Source: Thecaphora thlaspeos (lineage: Eukaryota; Basidiomycota; Ustilaginomycetes; Urocystidales; Glomosporiaceae). Taken from it: DNA of 64,000 nucleotides. Shown in pieces: positions 1 to 11,678 of this stretch. Every line of letters starts with the position of its first letter. Position 1 is the stretch's first letter. A model generated the notes under the pieces. The model was not told the DNA's origin. It was given only the letters and a program-made list of their open reading frames with translations, and did no database searches. The position numbers and the translations under genes are program-made. Location: assembly GCA_900291925.1 (NCBI GenBank), contig UWYS01000014.1, forward strand, positions 310,001 to 374,000, read 5' to 3'.

Positions 1-719
1 CCAAGATGCAGCGATGGGTAACGACGTCGTGGCTGAAGGTTTGGGGGCGGGGAACGTCGTCAAGAAGGAGCGACGTTGGAATGCGTCCAAGAGGAAGATG
101 CGAAACCTACATCACCACGGGGAAGCGAGACGTTTGCACCTTTTAAGAGTTGAAGCCTCAAGAGGGCACTTTCTTGATTTCTTGTCCCTTCCTCCCTCTC
201 TAACCCCCTTATGCTTTACCTCGTACAAATCTTTTGACGAGGAAGAACAAGGATAGTATAATGATTCATTTGCATCTGGAATCGTCCACCCCCCTCACAC
301 CTCCTCTTGTGAAATTCACTTGTTGCTTGTACGTCAACCGCACTCCGATTTGTAGCTTTCGAAGTCTTGTACAGTTTCTCTTCGTCTTTTACTTGGTTGG
401 GTGCTCTTTCTGCTCATATATTTCTGTCCATGTCGCTTCCTCTATCGTTTGTCGTAATGAAACGAAACGGTAGCGAATCGTTGAGCAGCGAGAGAGAGAG
501 AGAGATAGATCAAAGGACGAATTAAAGACTCTATCGACATATCGACACGATGCGTTAAGCGTACTCTTGCGTAAGTCTAGAGAAGAAAAAGGATAACGAT
601 ATCATCCGCAGAAGCTTGGGGCCGTACGAGCGTCTGTATCCCAACAAAGTCGATATACACTTGCACTGCACCGTACCATAACGACTCTACTGCATTCCAC
701 CTCACGTCGTTGCATGGTG
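1..719. other. Window edge and intergenic sequence 3' of ITC1
   Basis: A plus-strand frame is open from the window edge to a TGA at 254-256. It could be the C-terminal end of a gene that starts outside the window, being rich in Lys, Arg and His around residues 20-45, but no family is recognisable and it may be noise. From about 260 to 719 I see no gene. The sequence there is T-rich and then GA-rich (GAGAGA run near 490-503) and lies just downstream of the ITC1 stop codon. Confidence 0.25.
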
Positions 720-3700
720 TCACTTGGTCTTCTCCCTTTCGGCGCTCGTGTTTTTCCATACCATGTGACTCGCCCTCCTCGATGCGCCGCCTTCCGTCTT
801 ACCACGCACGCTGCGTCGCGTCTCGAGCTGGTCCCTCCATCCGCCGTGCAGGTCGGCGTTGCGTCGACGTAGACCACCCTGGATGTAGTGTCGGAACTTG
901 AGCAGTTGCGACTTGAGGTGGTTCTCCCGATGGCCTTTGACGCGCAGCCAAGAGAGCAGTTCGTCGATCTGTAGGTCGGAACGATAGAGCAAAGGAGCGA
1001 AAGAGGGGCGAAAGGGGTAAATAAGGTATGACTGCGGAGAGATAGAAGGCAGAAGAAAAAAAAAAGAAAAGAAAAGAAAAAGAAAAAGAAAAAAAGTGGG
1101 ACACAAGAACCCACCTGCTCCGTCTCGGTATAGACGGCCCACTCGTCCACGGCCAGATCGCCTTCAGGTCCCACCTCCTCGTCCTTGCGGGCCTGCAGCG
1201 TCTCCTTTTTCCTCTCGCTCGTCGCCAACCTCCATTCCTCTTCTTTGGGACCCTGCACAAACATCCTGCCCGTCTGGTACAGCACGGTATCGCCACCGCC
1301 TACCAGCGAAGCGCTACCGACGCCATCAAACCACCAGTACCTCGCGTAGAACCTATCCCTTCCGAGCGGGATCATGCGCGGGGCCAGCAGGGCCTTGCGG
1401 AACTCGCGCTCGATAGCCTCTTCGCGCTTGGCCAGCTTGACCTCTTCGTCGTCGAGCTTCTTGCGCGCCGCATTGATCTGCTTGTTTTCGGCCAGCTTGG
1501 CTCGGTGCGCTTCCCGCTCCTTGGCGCGCGACGCGACGCGCGCAGCCTCCTCCGCTTCGCGCAGAATGGCCTTCTCCCGCAGCTTCTCCTGGCGCGATGA
1601 GCCGAACGCGCGTCGGAAGCGGTCCGATCCAGAATCCGAGGCGTCCGCGGTCGACTGCCGCCCCTCGTCGTCTTCGTCGTCGTCGTCGGATTCGAGCTCG
1701 TCCTTTTCAGACTCGCTGTCGCCCTCTTCTTCGACTGCGATGGCCGTCGAGCCGTCTTCGGCCTCCCCGCCCCCGCCGCCAACGGCTTCTGCTTCCTTCT
1801 TGTCGGGCTCGTCTTTCTTCTGACCGCCTTCGAACATCTCCCGCTCCTCGGCGCTGTGAAGGGCGGGCAGTGGCAGCGGCAGCGCGTTCCAATTCAGGTC
1901 AAGGGATGAGTCAGTCGCAATCGAACGGTGACGGCAACCAGGGCGTTTGCCATGAACGACTCACAGTTTCTTCCTCTCACGTCCCAGCTCGATCTTCTCC
2001 TTGCGCAGCTCAGTCACTTGGGCCTCGCACTCCTCAAAGTAGGCCTTGACCAGCTTGGTCATTACGGCCAACTCGCAGAGGAAATTGATGATGCGTATCT
2101 TGTCCTCGAGTGCCAGCACTGGGTACCGGTCCGCCACGCCTAGGTAGGTGTCCGAAATCCACTGGCCGCCAATGTAGCCGTCCGGATGCTCAACGCCCGT
2201 CAGATGCGACAGGATGCCGACGAGGCGCGGCAACGTCTCCGGACTCGAACGTTGGGCCAGCAGGCCGCACAACTGCGCTTCCCACCCTGCTCGACCCTCG
2301 TCGACTCTCAGCAGCTTCTTCTCTCCGGTCTTGGCCAGCTCCTTGCTGGCTCGGAAGACCTCGGCGGCCGTCGCGTCAGTCGTTGCGCCATCGCCGTGGC
2401 CGCTGGCATTGCCGTGGCCGTTGGCGCCGTCGTGCTCCAGGTCGTCGAACGTCGACCCTGCGCGAGAGGGGCCGGCGACGTTGTCGCCGTTGTCGCTCGG
2501 CGCCACCGATCCGTTGGCCTCCCGCGCGACCATACCCGTACGGTTGACGATAGCGGCCGGCGTCAACTCCTTGGAATGACTGCCGTCGCGGATGATGGTG
2601 TTGAGCAGGACGGCGTGGATCTCGGCGATCAGCGCGCAAGCCGGCTCGTGGGTCGCGTGCCTCAGCGCCTGCTCAAAGTCGTCCAGCGTAAAGACTGAAA
2701 GCGCCAGCGGCTTGCCGAGCGCGATGAGGAAATAGTACGAAACCATCAAGTCCTCGAACACCTCGGCTGGGACGGGCAGCGCCGCGGGCCCGCGGCTCGG
2801 CATCGGACGCTGCTTGCGTCGTGGCAGCTCGCCTTCGATGTGGAACTTGAGCTCGCGCGTCGTGATCGGATCGAGATCGAGGTCTTCAATCGGATACTTG
2901 ATTTGCTTCTTCCGCTCGCGCTCAGCCTTGAGTCTCTCCTCCTTGGCCTTTTCTTCTTCCGCCAGCCGTTTCTTCTCGGCGGCTGCCAGCTTCTTGGCCT
3001 CGGCGCCGTCAGCCTTCTTCTGGGCGGCGGCCGACGTCGTCTTGGTTTTCTTCTTGGCCGTAGACTCGTCACCGTCGGTGATGGCCTTCTTCCGCTTCAG
3101 CAGCTTTGCGTCGCGGATCGACTCGTTCTGCTGCAGCAGCTCCTCGGAGGGCAGGGTCGGGATGGCGTACTTGTGCGCCAGGTATGACTTGACCGTCCAT
3201 GGGGCGCCGACGCTGGCATCGCGGATAACGCAGTCCCGGATGTACTTTCTCAGTATCGTCTTCGAGAACGTCAGCCGATCGCGGCTGAGCTTGTCGACGG
3301 TCGCCTCCATGAGACTTCCAGTAAAGCTGCCCTCATCGTCGACCAGCTGGATGCGGTAGATGTACTGCAGCGGGTCGTCCAACGCGTTGGCCTCGACGGG
3401 TCCGAGGGTGAGGTTGGCGCCGATACGGTGGACGACGTCGTTCGCCGAGACCGTCGCGGCCCTGGCGGACGACTCTGGCTCGTCGTAGGATCCGTAGCCC
3501 GAGGTGTCCCGATCGCTTTCGTGCTTGACGAGGCCGTTGGTGACCTTCTGAGGCGTGCCCGCGGCGGCCTGGTGGCTCTTGAGCACTGACTTTGGTGGGA
3601 AGACCTCCTTGATCCGTGCGTAGTACCGGTCTCCCTGCAGCTCGACAAAGACAGCTTCGTTGGCGAAAAACCTGTCCTTGAAGCGATCAAAGACGAGGTC

Positions 3701-4233
3701 CACGAGGTTGTCGAGGCGCCCGGTAACCTCTGCAAGCACGCATCGGGACGGGGGGGATGCAAGGCAAATCATCAAGTCAGTTGAGGCATGTAGCGTGACT
3801 TCCGGCCCGGAGGGAAGATCGACACTCACTGAACTGCACCGAGCGAAGCACAGGTCCTTTTAGAGGTTCCGGGAACTTTTTGTGCAGTGTAATGGCTTCC
3901 TGCTTTTCGCTCTCAGATGCCTCGAAGAAGGTCAGATTGACCCTGCCAGTGAGTTCACACTGGAAAAGTCTCTGATTGTAGAACGTCAGGCGTTTGGCGT
4001 ACGACCTGGCAACGGCAGCGGCAGTGGCAATCGCCGTAGCGTCGCGAGGAAGACAGTGGCAAGGTTAGCAGGAGGAAGAGAGGCGAAGAGCCCGTAGGAC
4101 AATGGAAGCTGGCTCACTCGTAGTCTGTAAAGATTTCCCCTGTTGCATCGAGATAAAAGACCTCGGGATCGTCGTTGGCCTTTGCCTTTGGCGGCGGGGC
4201 CATTTCAACGACCTTTCTCTTAACGAGCGGCAT
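720..4233 (-). CDS. ITC1: ISWI chromatin-remodelling complex accessory subunit (WAC/DDT/WHIM protein, Itc1/Acf1 family)
   Basis: Partner of the ISWI ATPase in a nuclear nucleosome-spacing complex. Five exons on the minus strand fit all phases: 4233-4118, 4005-3830, 3729-1965, 1853-1115 and 968-720, giving about 1014 residues. Exon 1 starts MPLVKRKVVE, the usual start of fungal Itc1. Exons 1-2 carry the WAC domain (about residues 30-130; FYNQRLFQCELTG and NLTFFEASESE are visible). Exon 3 holds a Lys/Glu-rich coiled-coil stretch, then the DDT domain near residues 410-475 (VFEDLMVSYYFLIALGKPL) and a WHIM1-type helix block near 575-680. Exon 4 has an acidic stretch and a WHIM2-type motif (GRDRFYARYWWFDG) near residue 845. 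Donors are GTGAGC, GTGAGT, GTGAGT and GTGGGT. The exon 3/4 junction was placed by frame and pyrimidine tract and is the least certain. Family assignment is firm. Confidence 0.9.
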
Positions 4234-7098
4234 GATGGAGCGCAGTCGGACCTCGTCAGGCGGAGGAGTCAGCGGCGAGCCGAAAGGCCAGTGTCTATCC
4301 TATGAGGAAGCGAGGTAGTTGATGCCAGTACGCAGGACAGGATCTCTTGGAGCGTACGAGGAGGAGAACCGTCGGCGAGGGGCGTTAAGGGCCGCTCGGG
4401 AGAGCATCGATGAGCTCGAGGCTCCAAGTGCGACGACGATGTGGATGGCCGAGATCGACACGAGGCGGATGACGCGTAGCTCGGAGAAAGCGCAGCGGGG
4501 GAGTCGTTGGCCGTGTGAGAGGGTGTGACGGCTGGGATGAACGAAGACAGGAAACCGTGGTGCAACCCGTGCGGGGAGCTTGAGTCGAGGCGCGCAGGAT
4601 TGCGGGTCACGTCTAGTGAGCAGCAGAGCGGATGCCTAGGGTGTGGGGTCGCGCGACAGATGTAGCGGGAGGAGGAAGAATAGGACTAAGGGATAGCCAG
4701 AAGATGCCGATGCCGATGCGGAGTGGTGGCAGACACGCGACAGAGACGGGTGATGAGCGAGGCACGGAAACCGAGACGACGGGATGATGGGACAGAGAGG
4801 GAAGGAGGGGGGAGGAGGGGGGAGGAGATGGTGGTGGCGGTGGTGGTGGCGAATGAAAATTGCACTGCGCATCCGAAGTTGTGCGTCGCTGGACGAGGGG
4901 AAGGGGAGGGGGAGGGGCCCTCGCTGCCCAAACCCATTCAGCGCCCGCGGATGACGAGACAAGAGGAGGGGGGGGAGAGGCGGCGAGAAAGAGGTGGGCC
5001 GCGCCAACGCCTCGTCGGACACGACACACACCAACGCCCGCCCTGCGCCCCTGCGCCCCTGCGCCCCTGCTCCACTTTTCTCGCACAGAGCACGCCGAGT
5101 CTTTTGCTCCCCGTTTGCCTGTCCTCCCTTCCCCCTAGCGCGGCCATCGCCCTTGCCCTGCCAGCCCATAGGAAGCTGACTATCCTGCCGCATGTCGACG
5201 TAGGTCGCACGGCGAGAAGGCCCACGCGGTCACCGAGCATGGCGACACGGAGTGAGGACGGACAAGAGCCGCGAGCTCTATCCACGCCCAGCTCGGATCT
5301 CGGACATGCAGAGGCCGCGTCCTGGTGCCTCTTTTTCCCTTTTGCTTCCATGCGTCCAGCACCCGGCGTGAGGCCTTTCGCTGCCGGGCGAATCCTCCAG
5401 CGGTTGTTCTGGCAAGCACTCTTCTTGAGCGTTTCGTATGCCGACGTGTGAAGGATAGGACGAGCAGCCACCAGGAGGCTAGAATGGCAACATCGCAGCG
5501 CGGAACACGGGCCTGTTTGGAGTTCTGTTTCTCGGGCGCCTCGCCTGGCCCGCTTCGCGCCAGCCGAAGCCAACAACGCGTCGGCGCTTGGCGCGTCGCG
5601 ACGGGCGAGAAATTGGCCGCTGGCAGGCGAGCCCATCGCCGATCCCTGGTTCCTCCCCGATCTTTTTGGCCTGCTGCTGGCAGCCCACCGGCAGGCAAGA
5701 CGCGTCAAGCACCAAAGGGGGGACCCACATCACGCGACCTACGTCGCTTGCGTTCCACTGCTGCCGTATGGATACAGAGCCACTCTGCCCACTCGACCTG
5801 CGAGAGCCGAGTGGTCACGATCACGCAAACAAACCGCACGGGGCTGGCGTCTGCGTGCCGAGCGGTGGCAACCAGCCTCACAAAGCTGCAGAAAGCCAGC
5901 GGTGGGGCCGATGGGTCTTGATATTTGGTAACAACAACAATCACAAGCATCCAGCGTAATTTCAGGCTGGTTCCCCGACACGACGTTTCAAGTAAGCTTG
6001 CTATTGCCGGTTCAGGCTGGGTCCGCAGCCGAGCGGGCACAGTGTCCCCCTAATCTCTGCTTTTCTTGCTCTGACGCACCCCTTTCCATCTATCTGCCAC
6101 CATTCCACTGCGCACCTTCGAGCCGGTTTCAGAGCTATGCCTCAATAAATGTGTTATCGTTGGAAGCTGACATGAAGACAGAGGTCTTGTCCGACCGGGC
6201 GGGAGAGAACCGCGCTGCCGACGTTGGCGACGCGTCGGATGGCGCCACTCGGAGAAGAGGCTCGGACAGTTCTTGACCGCAGTGATTGACTTCGTAAATC
6301 AGAAAGATTTTCAAGGCAGTTGCCGCATCTGCTTGCCCTTGGACCTTCTTGACCCTGGTGCCGCCTGCAAGAGCCACCTTGGGCGACCCTAAAAGCCGCT
6401 GCTGCTGAACTCCCCGCTGTCCGGGTTCCCTTTGTGCTGCTCTTGAGCGTCACTGGAAAACTCGCCAGACCGCTCGTGGCCAGAACGCTCCGCACTGAGG
6501 GGATCCTGCGTGTACATTGAAGGCTGGCAGCGTCATGCGTGTGCCTACGTTCCGGCTGCAAGAGCACGGGCTCATCCGATGCGCCGGCTACGCCCACCGG
6601 GTGCGGTCCGTAAGCCTGTGTCTGTCACGAAATTACATTTTATTCTCACTTTCGATGTACAACTGTATTGCAGCCAAGCGGTCAAGGAGCACCTTAACAG
6701 AGCCGGCAGTTTTGATGTGATATCACAAAGAGCCTTGCCGGTGACTTTTTCCTCCTGACGCACAATAGGCAACCCGGAGCTTGTATTGCGGCACCGCCCA
6801 CTATGAGCCTGAGCGAAAAGTGAGAGCTTTGACTTGCATCTGCCTTTCCTCTATATAAAAGGGACCGTCCTGAGATCTTCCCCACCGCCGTGCTTCCCCC
6901 TCCCTCCATAGATGGACACCTTTCTGCCTAATTCTTCACCTCCCGCTTTCCTCTTATCGGCGTTGTCTACCGCTCCACGCGGCCAACGCCACTGTCAGCC
7001 TGCTCATCGCCCAATATCGTCTACATCGAGCTCATCGACCCACATTGCTCTTCGCAAAAAAGGGAGCGAGCCCGCTGTCCATTCTTCACGTCGTCGTC
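4234..7098. other. 2.9 kb intergenic region between divergent ITC1 and the 7.1 kb gene
   Basis: Many overlapping open frames occur on both strands between 4.6 and 5.9 kb, but they are Pro/Arg/Ser/Gly-rich, have no splice-supported continuation and look like GC-rich noise. Short GA- and CT-rich tracts lie at 4790-4850 and 4960-5000. The right end carries a TATA box (separate entry). I see no gene in it. Confidence 0.5.
6852..6862 (+). promoter_or_regulatory. TATA box upstream of the 7.1 kb gene
   Basis: TATATAAAAGG followed by a CT-rich leader, about 240 bases before the start codon at 7099. Position and sequence fit a strong core promoter with a roughly 200-base 5' leader. This is inference from sequence only. 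Confidence 0.6.
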
Positions 7099-9241
7099 AT
7101 GAATGTCAATCAAAGTGAAAACGTCGTCGACGGAGAGGTCGCAAGTAAGCAGCTGGTACTGTTATCCCTTGAGCTACGTCCTCCTTGCGGCCGGCTATTC
7201 AGATCACCATCCCTCTTGCATCCAAATTCCACTCCTTCCAGCAGGACTCTCACGTACTCTGACTCGCATTGACGATGCCGTTCCAGCGGCGCATCAGGAC
7301 GGCGAGCAAGCGACGTCTGCTGAAGCGGCTAAGGCGTCTCTGCCGCCAGTCACCGACATAAAGGACGAGGGGTCGGTCCATCCTCCCTCCGCGACTGCCG
7401 ACGATTCTATCGTCGCAGCCAACGAGGCGGTCGTCAAGAACTCGGGCGCTAACCTTGCCCAGCTCTCGAGAGGAATTTCGCACACCTCTTCTCCCTCGGT
7501 CGAATCGTCGATCGATCCTCACATCAGCAGTCTGAATCATCACGGAGCCCCTCTGGCAAGGCAGGTTGCCAGAATCAACGACGTCTCTGAAGGCGCAGAT
7601 GACCAATCTGGCGAGAACAGATCGGCGGGACTGGAAGCCAAGGCTGAATCCCAAGGCCTTGAGATTAAGTACACCAAGCAGCTTCCGGCGCAGGGCACCT
7701 CTGTCGAGACCACGACCGAAGGTCGTCAGGCGTCGTCCTCTGCCGGCAATGATGACCACGGCGAAAGGACCACACAAGACGGCGGTCCGCCCTTGCCCGG
7801 AAAAGACGGCAGCAACACCGAAAGGTCGCCACTTGAGGCGCGGGAGCAGCATGTCAAGAGCAAGTGGACTCAGCCCTTCTCTAAAGCGAACAAGTCGGAG
7901 CTCCTCCACGGCGTCAAGCGCCGCATCTCGATCATCCTTACCGGCTCACGGGCAGACTCGACCGCCGAGGAGCGAGACGAAGCGGAGGCGGACCTCCGGT
8001 CCTACGACACCGTCATCACGTTGCCTCCCGAGCAGATCCCCCAAGAGGAACCGCGCACGGTAAGGGAGGAAGCGGGTGCTGCTATGACAGACCGAGACCG
8101 AGCCGGCAACGGCGATGGCAACGGCGAAGGCGGAGCAGAGAAGGACAATGCACCGGAAGCGGAGAGGGTCAATTTGTCGCGCAGGCTCAGCATCGCTCTG
8201 CTAAGCAGCCTCAAGCGTCAACAGAAGGACTCTCGAAAGGACGAAGCGATCGCGTACGAGGGCGCACACTCTGTCTCTGCCGTGAGCGACCTCCAGCCGC
8301 CGCCGCAGGCCTCCGATACACCCGGACCGGCCCCCATTCAGTTCAGTCCGGGCAGCCTGATGGACAAGCTCTCGAAAAAGGAGGCTGTCTCGGCAGCGGC
8401 TAGCCCTGTCAGTCCGGAGCGTCACGGCGAAACCCACTCCACTGCGCCCTCAATAGCAGCAACCGACGCGAACGTCAGCACACCCCCTCGTCCTCCGCCG
8501 TCTTCACCCTTGGCACAGGAGTTCAAGAACGAAACTCGCCAACAGCCGCCTGGTAGCCCATCTAAGTCGCTCTGGACAGCTCGCATGGGCTTCTTCAGGC
8601 TCAGACGAGGCCACGCCGAGTCCTCTGCCGACAAGCAAGCTGTCCACAGCGGAGCTGACGCTGCAATGCCTAGCCAGAACGGAGCAGTGGGGGCGGCGAC
8701 TGCCGAACACCCCTCGGAGGCTACATCGCCCGCTCCGTCTGCACCTACCACTCCGTTGGGTCGAGTAAAATCGGTCCTCGGCAAGCTCAGCGGACGCGGC
8801 TCGGAGCACATGAAGGATCATTCCGAACGCAACGCCGAAGGGGCCCTGCAGACTCCGTCAAAGGAAAAACTCCTCTCCAACCCCACCGCCGACTTCAGCG
8901 CAGAACAGCGATCGTCGACTGGGAAAATCTTGGCCCGCCACAAAGCCAACGTCGGCGATTCGCTAGAGGCCGAAGAGCAGGCGGCGAAGGAACCGAGCGT
9001 CGCCAGTTCGGACTCGATTTACACCGCATCCGATCGGCCCGAGGAGGACTTGATCGCCAAGCCCAGCAACGTCCCGGACAGCAAAGGCAAGCAGAGAGCC
9101 TTGGACGATCGAGAGGATCAGGGTCGATCGAAGCAGCCCAGGCTGGACTTCCCCGCGCTCGGCGGGTCGCTGCGCGAATCGCCCATCTCGAACAGCGGCT
9201 CGTCTACTACCGCCGCTATCGGGCCTCCCGCTACTGCCTGA
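7099..9241 (+). CDS. Large disordered Ser/Ala-rich protein with RRxS motifs, function unknown
   Basis: Two exons are proposed: 7099-7144 and 7245-9241, about 680 residues. The donor is AA|GTAAGC; the acceptor is CAG at 7242-7244, with an in-frame alternative three bases earlier. Exon 1 encodes MNVNQSENVVDGEVA. No folded domain is recognisable; composition is Ala, Ser, Pro, Glu and Gln, as in intrinsically disordered proteins. Spaced basic-Ser blocks stand out: KRRISIILTGS near residue 235, LSRRLSIALLSSLKR near 325, then FFRLRRGHAES and GRVKSVLGKLSGRGS further on. Basic-basic-x-Ser followed by hydrophobics is the consensus of cAMP-dependent kinase sites, so phosphorylation-regulated scaffolding is possible, but that is speculation. 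A TATA box lies about 240 bases upstream. The long open frame and clean intron support a real gene. Confidence 0.7.
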
Positions 9242-9665
9242 GAAGAGCCAGCCCCGACGGTCGAGCTTCAAACAGTCGCCATCGCCTCTTGCTTCGATCG
9301 TTCCCGTCCGCCAGTCATATCGATACCAAATATATACCTCGACGAGCTTCCCTCGCACTGAGCAAACGGCGCCGCACCCGCTCCCAGGTGCAGAAGTCAC
9401 ATCCACCGCTCCCGACATTCCCTTCTCCGTCACCCTAGCCCTGGCATGCCTGATGCCACGCTGCTTCCACATACCGTCCACCCACAATTTCCCATCTTGT
9501 GTAGCTGTGCCCTCTGTCGCGTAGTGTAGAGAGAAAGAAAAAGAAAAGAAAAAAGAAAAAAAAACACCAGCAACGTCCGCCTCGACGTTGTCGTCCCCGT
9601 CCGATCACAAAAATGAGATCATTTAAGCTCGTCGACGCCTCTGCGGCCCCTCAGGTATATAGAAT
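9242..9665. other. Convergent 3' intergenic region
   Basis: About 420 bases between the stop codons of the 7.1 kb gene and the PP2C gene. A purine-rich GAAAAGAAAA tract lies at 9530-9565. No gene is seen. Confidence 0.6.
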
Positions 9666-11678
9666 TTACGTCCTACTATCCCTATAAAGATCGACCTTGC
9701 TCCTTCTAAACTCTCTACGCTGTTTGGTTGTATCCTGTCCGCCCAAGTTGCCCCAGCCTTTTAGGGGGACGACCAAGACTGTTCCGTTGTCTTGGGCGCC
9801 TAGCTCCTCTGCGAACCTGAGGACCTTCCTTGCTGCCTCGTCTGGATGTTTGGCGCCTCTACATAGGTCTACGATCTCCTGATCGCTCATCACGCCTCCT
9901 ATCCCATCGCTGAAACCGACGACGAACGCGTACTCGTCGCCCTTTATCAACTGCGATATCAACTCGGGCTCAGAGGTGACGCCGACCTTTTTGAATTTTC
10001 CATCGCCGAAACTTCGTGTGTTGGCTAGAGCGCCCATCCAGCGTGCCTCTCCGAACGAGTCGGTGATCATACCCGCTCCCATCTTTCGCAAACGCTCCGA
10101 TTCCGATCGATCGTCCGGATGGTGGTAGTTCGTCAATGGGATCGCGAGACCCGTCGCGACAGAGGCGAGGAGCACGCGGGTGTCGCCGATATGTGCCGTA
10201 GTGAGGTGGAGAGAGGAGGATGAGTAGAAGGGTTGTGTGGGGAGGTCGAGGGAGTGGAGCAGGATGACCGAGGCGGTGGAGCCGCCGACGTCGAGTGAGG
10301 GCGTGGACTGAATGACGCGGTCCGTGTGTAGCCATGCGAGCGTGAGACGTTCCGAGACGGTCAACGTCGAATCTTGTAGCGCGGAAGGTGGAGGAATACG
10401 CCGAGTTAGGCTGAGGTGGCCAGGTCCTCCGTCCGCGCTGACTGAGTCGTCCTGCGTTGTGCTGTTGGTTGGCGAAGAGGATGAGGCAGCGTCATCGTTG
10501 GTAGCGGCGATCGGCTCGGCTTGTTGCGCACCTTCGACCGGACCGGCCGCAGGTACTTCGCCCCTCGAGTCCGCCGAGTGGATGAGAGAAGGCTGCGAGC
10601 TGACGCTGGCGTCGACCCCCTCCTCCTGGCCCTTTGTCGCCGTAGGCTGGGTCGACGTCGTTGCAAACGACGAGGCCTCGACGGCCGATACGGTGCCACT
10701 GCCTCCTCCGACCTCGGCGGTCCTCGCCCCCAGCCCTGAAGCCGAGCCTTTCGACGCTCCCTTTGCGCTACTGACGAGGTCGGCAAACGTCTTTGGTTTC
10801 GTTTTTTGCTCCTCTTCCTCCCTCTCCCTCTGCTGTCTCTTTTCCCTCTCTTGATCCTTTGCCCTTGCTTCGCTGGCCGCCTTTGCCGCCGCCGCTAGCC
10901 GCTGCTGGTGCTGCGGTCCACCCGCCGCCCCTGCTCTGACGGCCTGGAGCTCCTCCTTCCTCGCCCATCTCTCCAGCAGCCCGCCGTTGAACCTCCTAAA
11001 GTAACCGCCCAACGACCTGGTATACTGCACGGTGTCGGTGACCATGTCCTCGTTGACGTTTTCGAAAATGGCGTGGAGCTCCTTGCACAGGAACTGCGAT
11101 ACGGGCTGACCACCATGTCCGTCAAAGCAGCCAAACCATACGACCTGACCGGCCACCTCTTGCTCTGCGCCTGGGGATGGTGTCCACTCGGAGGCAGCGT
11201 CACGCACGGTTGCGGAGGAGGAGGCGAGGTAGGAGGCCTTGAGGACCGAAGGCGGGAGAGAGACGCACGAGACGGATGTGGTGTCTTCCTGGTAGGCGCG
11301 CGTGCCGCGCGATGTGGCGAGACCGTAGATGCCATTGCGGGAAGGCTTGAGGGAGATGCGACCAGAGGCGCCAGAGGGTGAGACGGTGCGGATGTAGTCG
11401 TGAAAGGCGCGTATGTGGAGGCGGCCGGCGGCGCTGCTGGTGTTGCGCTTGCGAGTGGTGCTGGAAGGTCGCAATGTTGAGGTGTACACGGACGTCGGTG
11501 CTGGAGAGGGTGAGGAAGAGGCGAGGGCGGGGCCATGATGGGACCGTACACGCCTAGCGGCCGTGGAGGGTGGGGAGCGCGAGGTAGACGCGGACGCGGT
11601 GGTGGCGGTGGCGGTGGCGGTGGCGGTGGCAAGGGCTACGCTAGCACGGAGCGAAGTGGTGGCAGGAGGAGCTCTCAT
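9666..11678 (-). CDS. PP2C-family protein phosphatase, probably mitochondrial (Ptc6/Azr1-like)
   Basis: Metal-dependent Ser/Thr phosphatase of the PPM/PP2C family, 670 residues in one exon. PP2C motifs appear in order: GLATSRGTRAYQED near residue 118, CFDGHGG near 187, GGSTASVIL near 464, HIGDTRVLLA near 498, NTRSFGDGKF near 555, GFSDGIGGVMSDQE near 590 and AQDNGTVLVV near 633. The metal-binding acidic residues (ED, DG, SDG, DN) are all present, so the enzyme should be active. The first 60 residues are Ala/Ser/Thr/Arg-rich and almost free of acidic residues, typical of a mitochondrial presequence; that and the small PP2C core suggest the Ptc6 or Azr1 group. About 180 low-complexity residues rich in Gln, Arg, Glu and Ser interrupt the catalytic domain (about 250-430). 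It is divergently paired with CBP3, another mitochondrial gene. Confidence 0.85.
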   Translation of the reverse strand: MRAPPATTSLRASVALATATATATATTASASTSRSPPSTAARRVRSHHGPALASSSPSPAPTSVYTSTLRPSSTTRKRNTSSAAGRLHIRAFHDYIRTVSPSGASGRISLKPSRNGIYGLATSRGTRAYQEDTTSVSCVSLPPSVLKASYLASSSATVRDAASEWTPSPGAEQEVAGQVVWFGCFDGHGGQPVSQFLCKELHAIFENVNEDMVTDTVQYTRSLGGYFRRFNGGLLERWARKEELQAVRAGAAGGPQHQQRLAAAAKAASEARAKDQEREKRQQREREEEEQKTKPKTFADLVSSAKGASKGSASGLGARTAEVGGGSGTVSAVEASSFATTSTQPTATKGQEEGVDASVSSQPSLIHSADSRGEVPAAGPVEGAQQAEPIAATNDDAASSSSPTNSTTQDDSVSADGGPGHLSLTRRIPPPSALQDSTLTVSERLTLAWLHTDRVIQSTPSLDVGGSTASVILLHSLDLPTQPFYSSSSLHLTTAHIGDTRVLLASVATGLAIPLTNYHHPDDRSESERLRKMGAGMITDSFGEARWMGALANTRSFGDGKFKKVGVTSEPELISQLIKGDEYAFVVGFSDGIGGVMSDQEIVDLCRGAKHPDEAARKVLRFAEELGAQDNGTVLVVPLKGWGNLGGQDTTKQRREFRRSKVDLYRDSRT

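Noticed and set aside
4613..5708. Several 150-250 codon frames on both strands
   Set aside because: Pro/Arg/Ser-rich, mutually overlapping, without conserved motifs or splice-supported extension.
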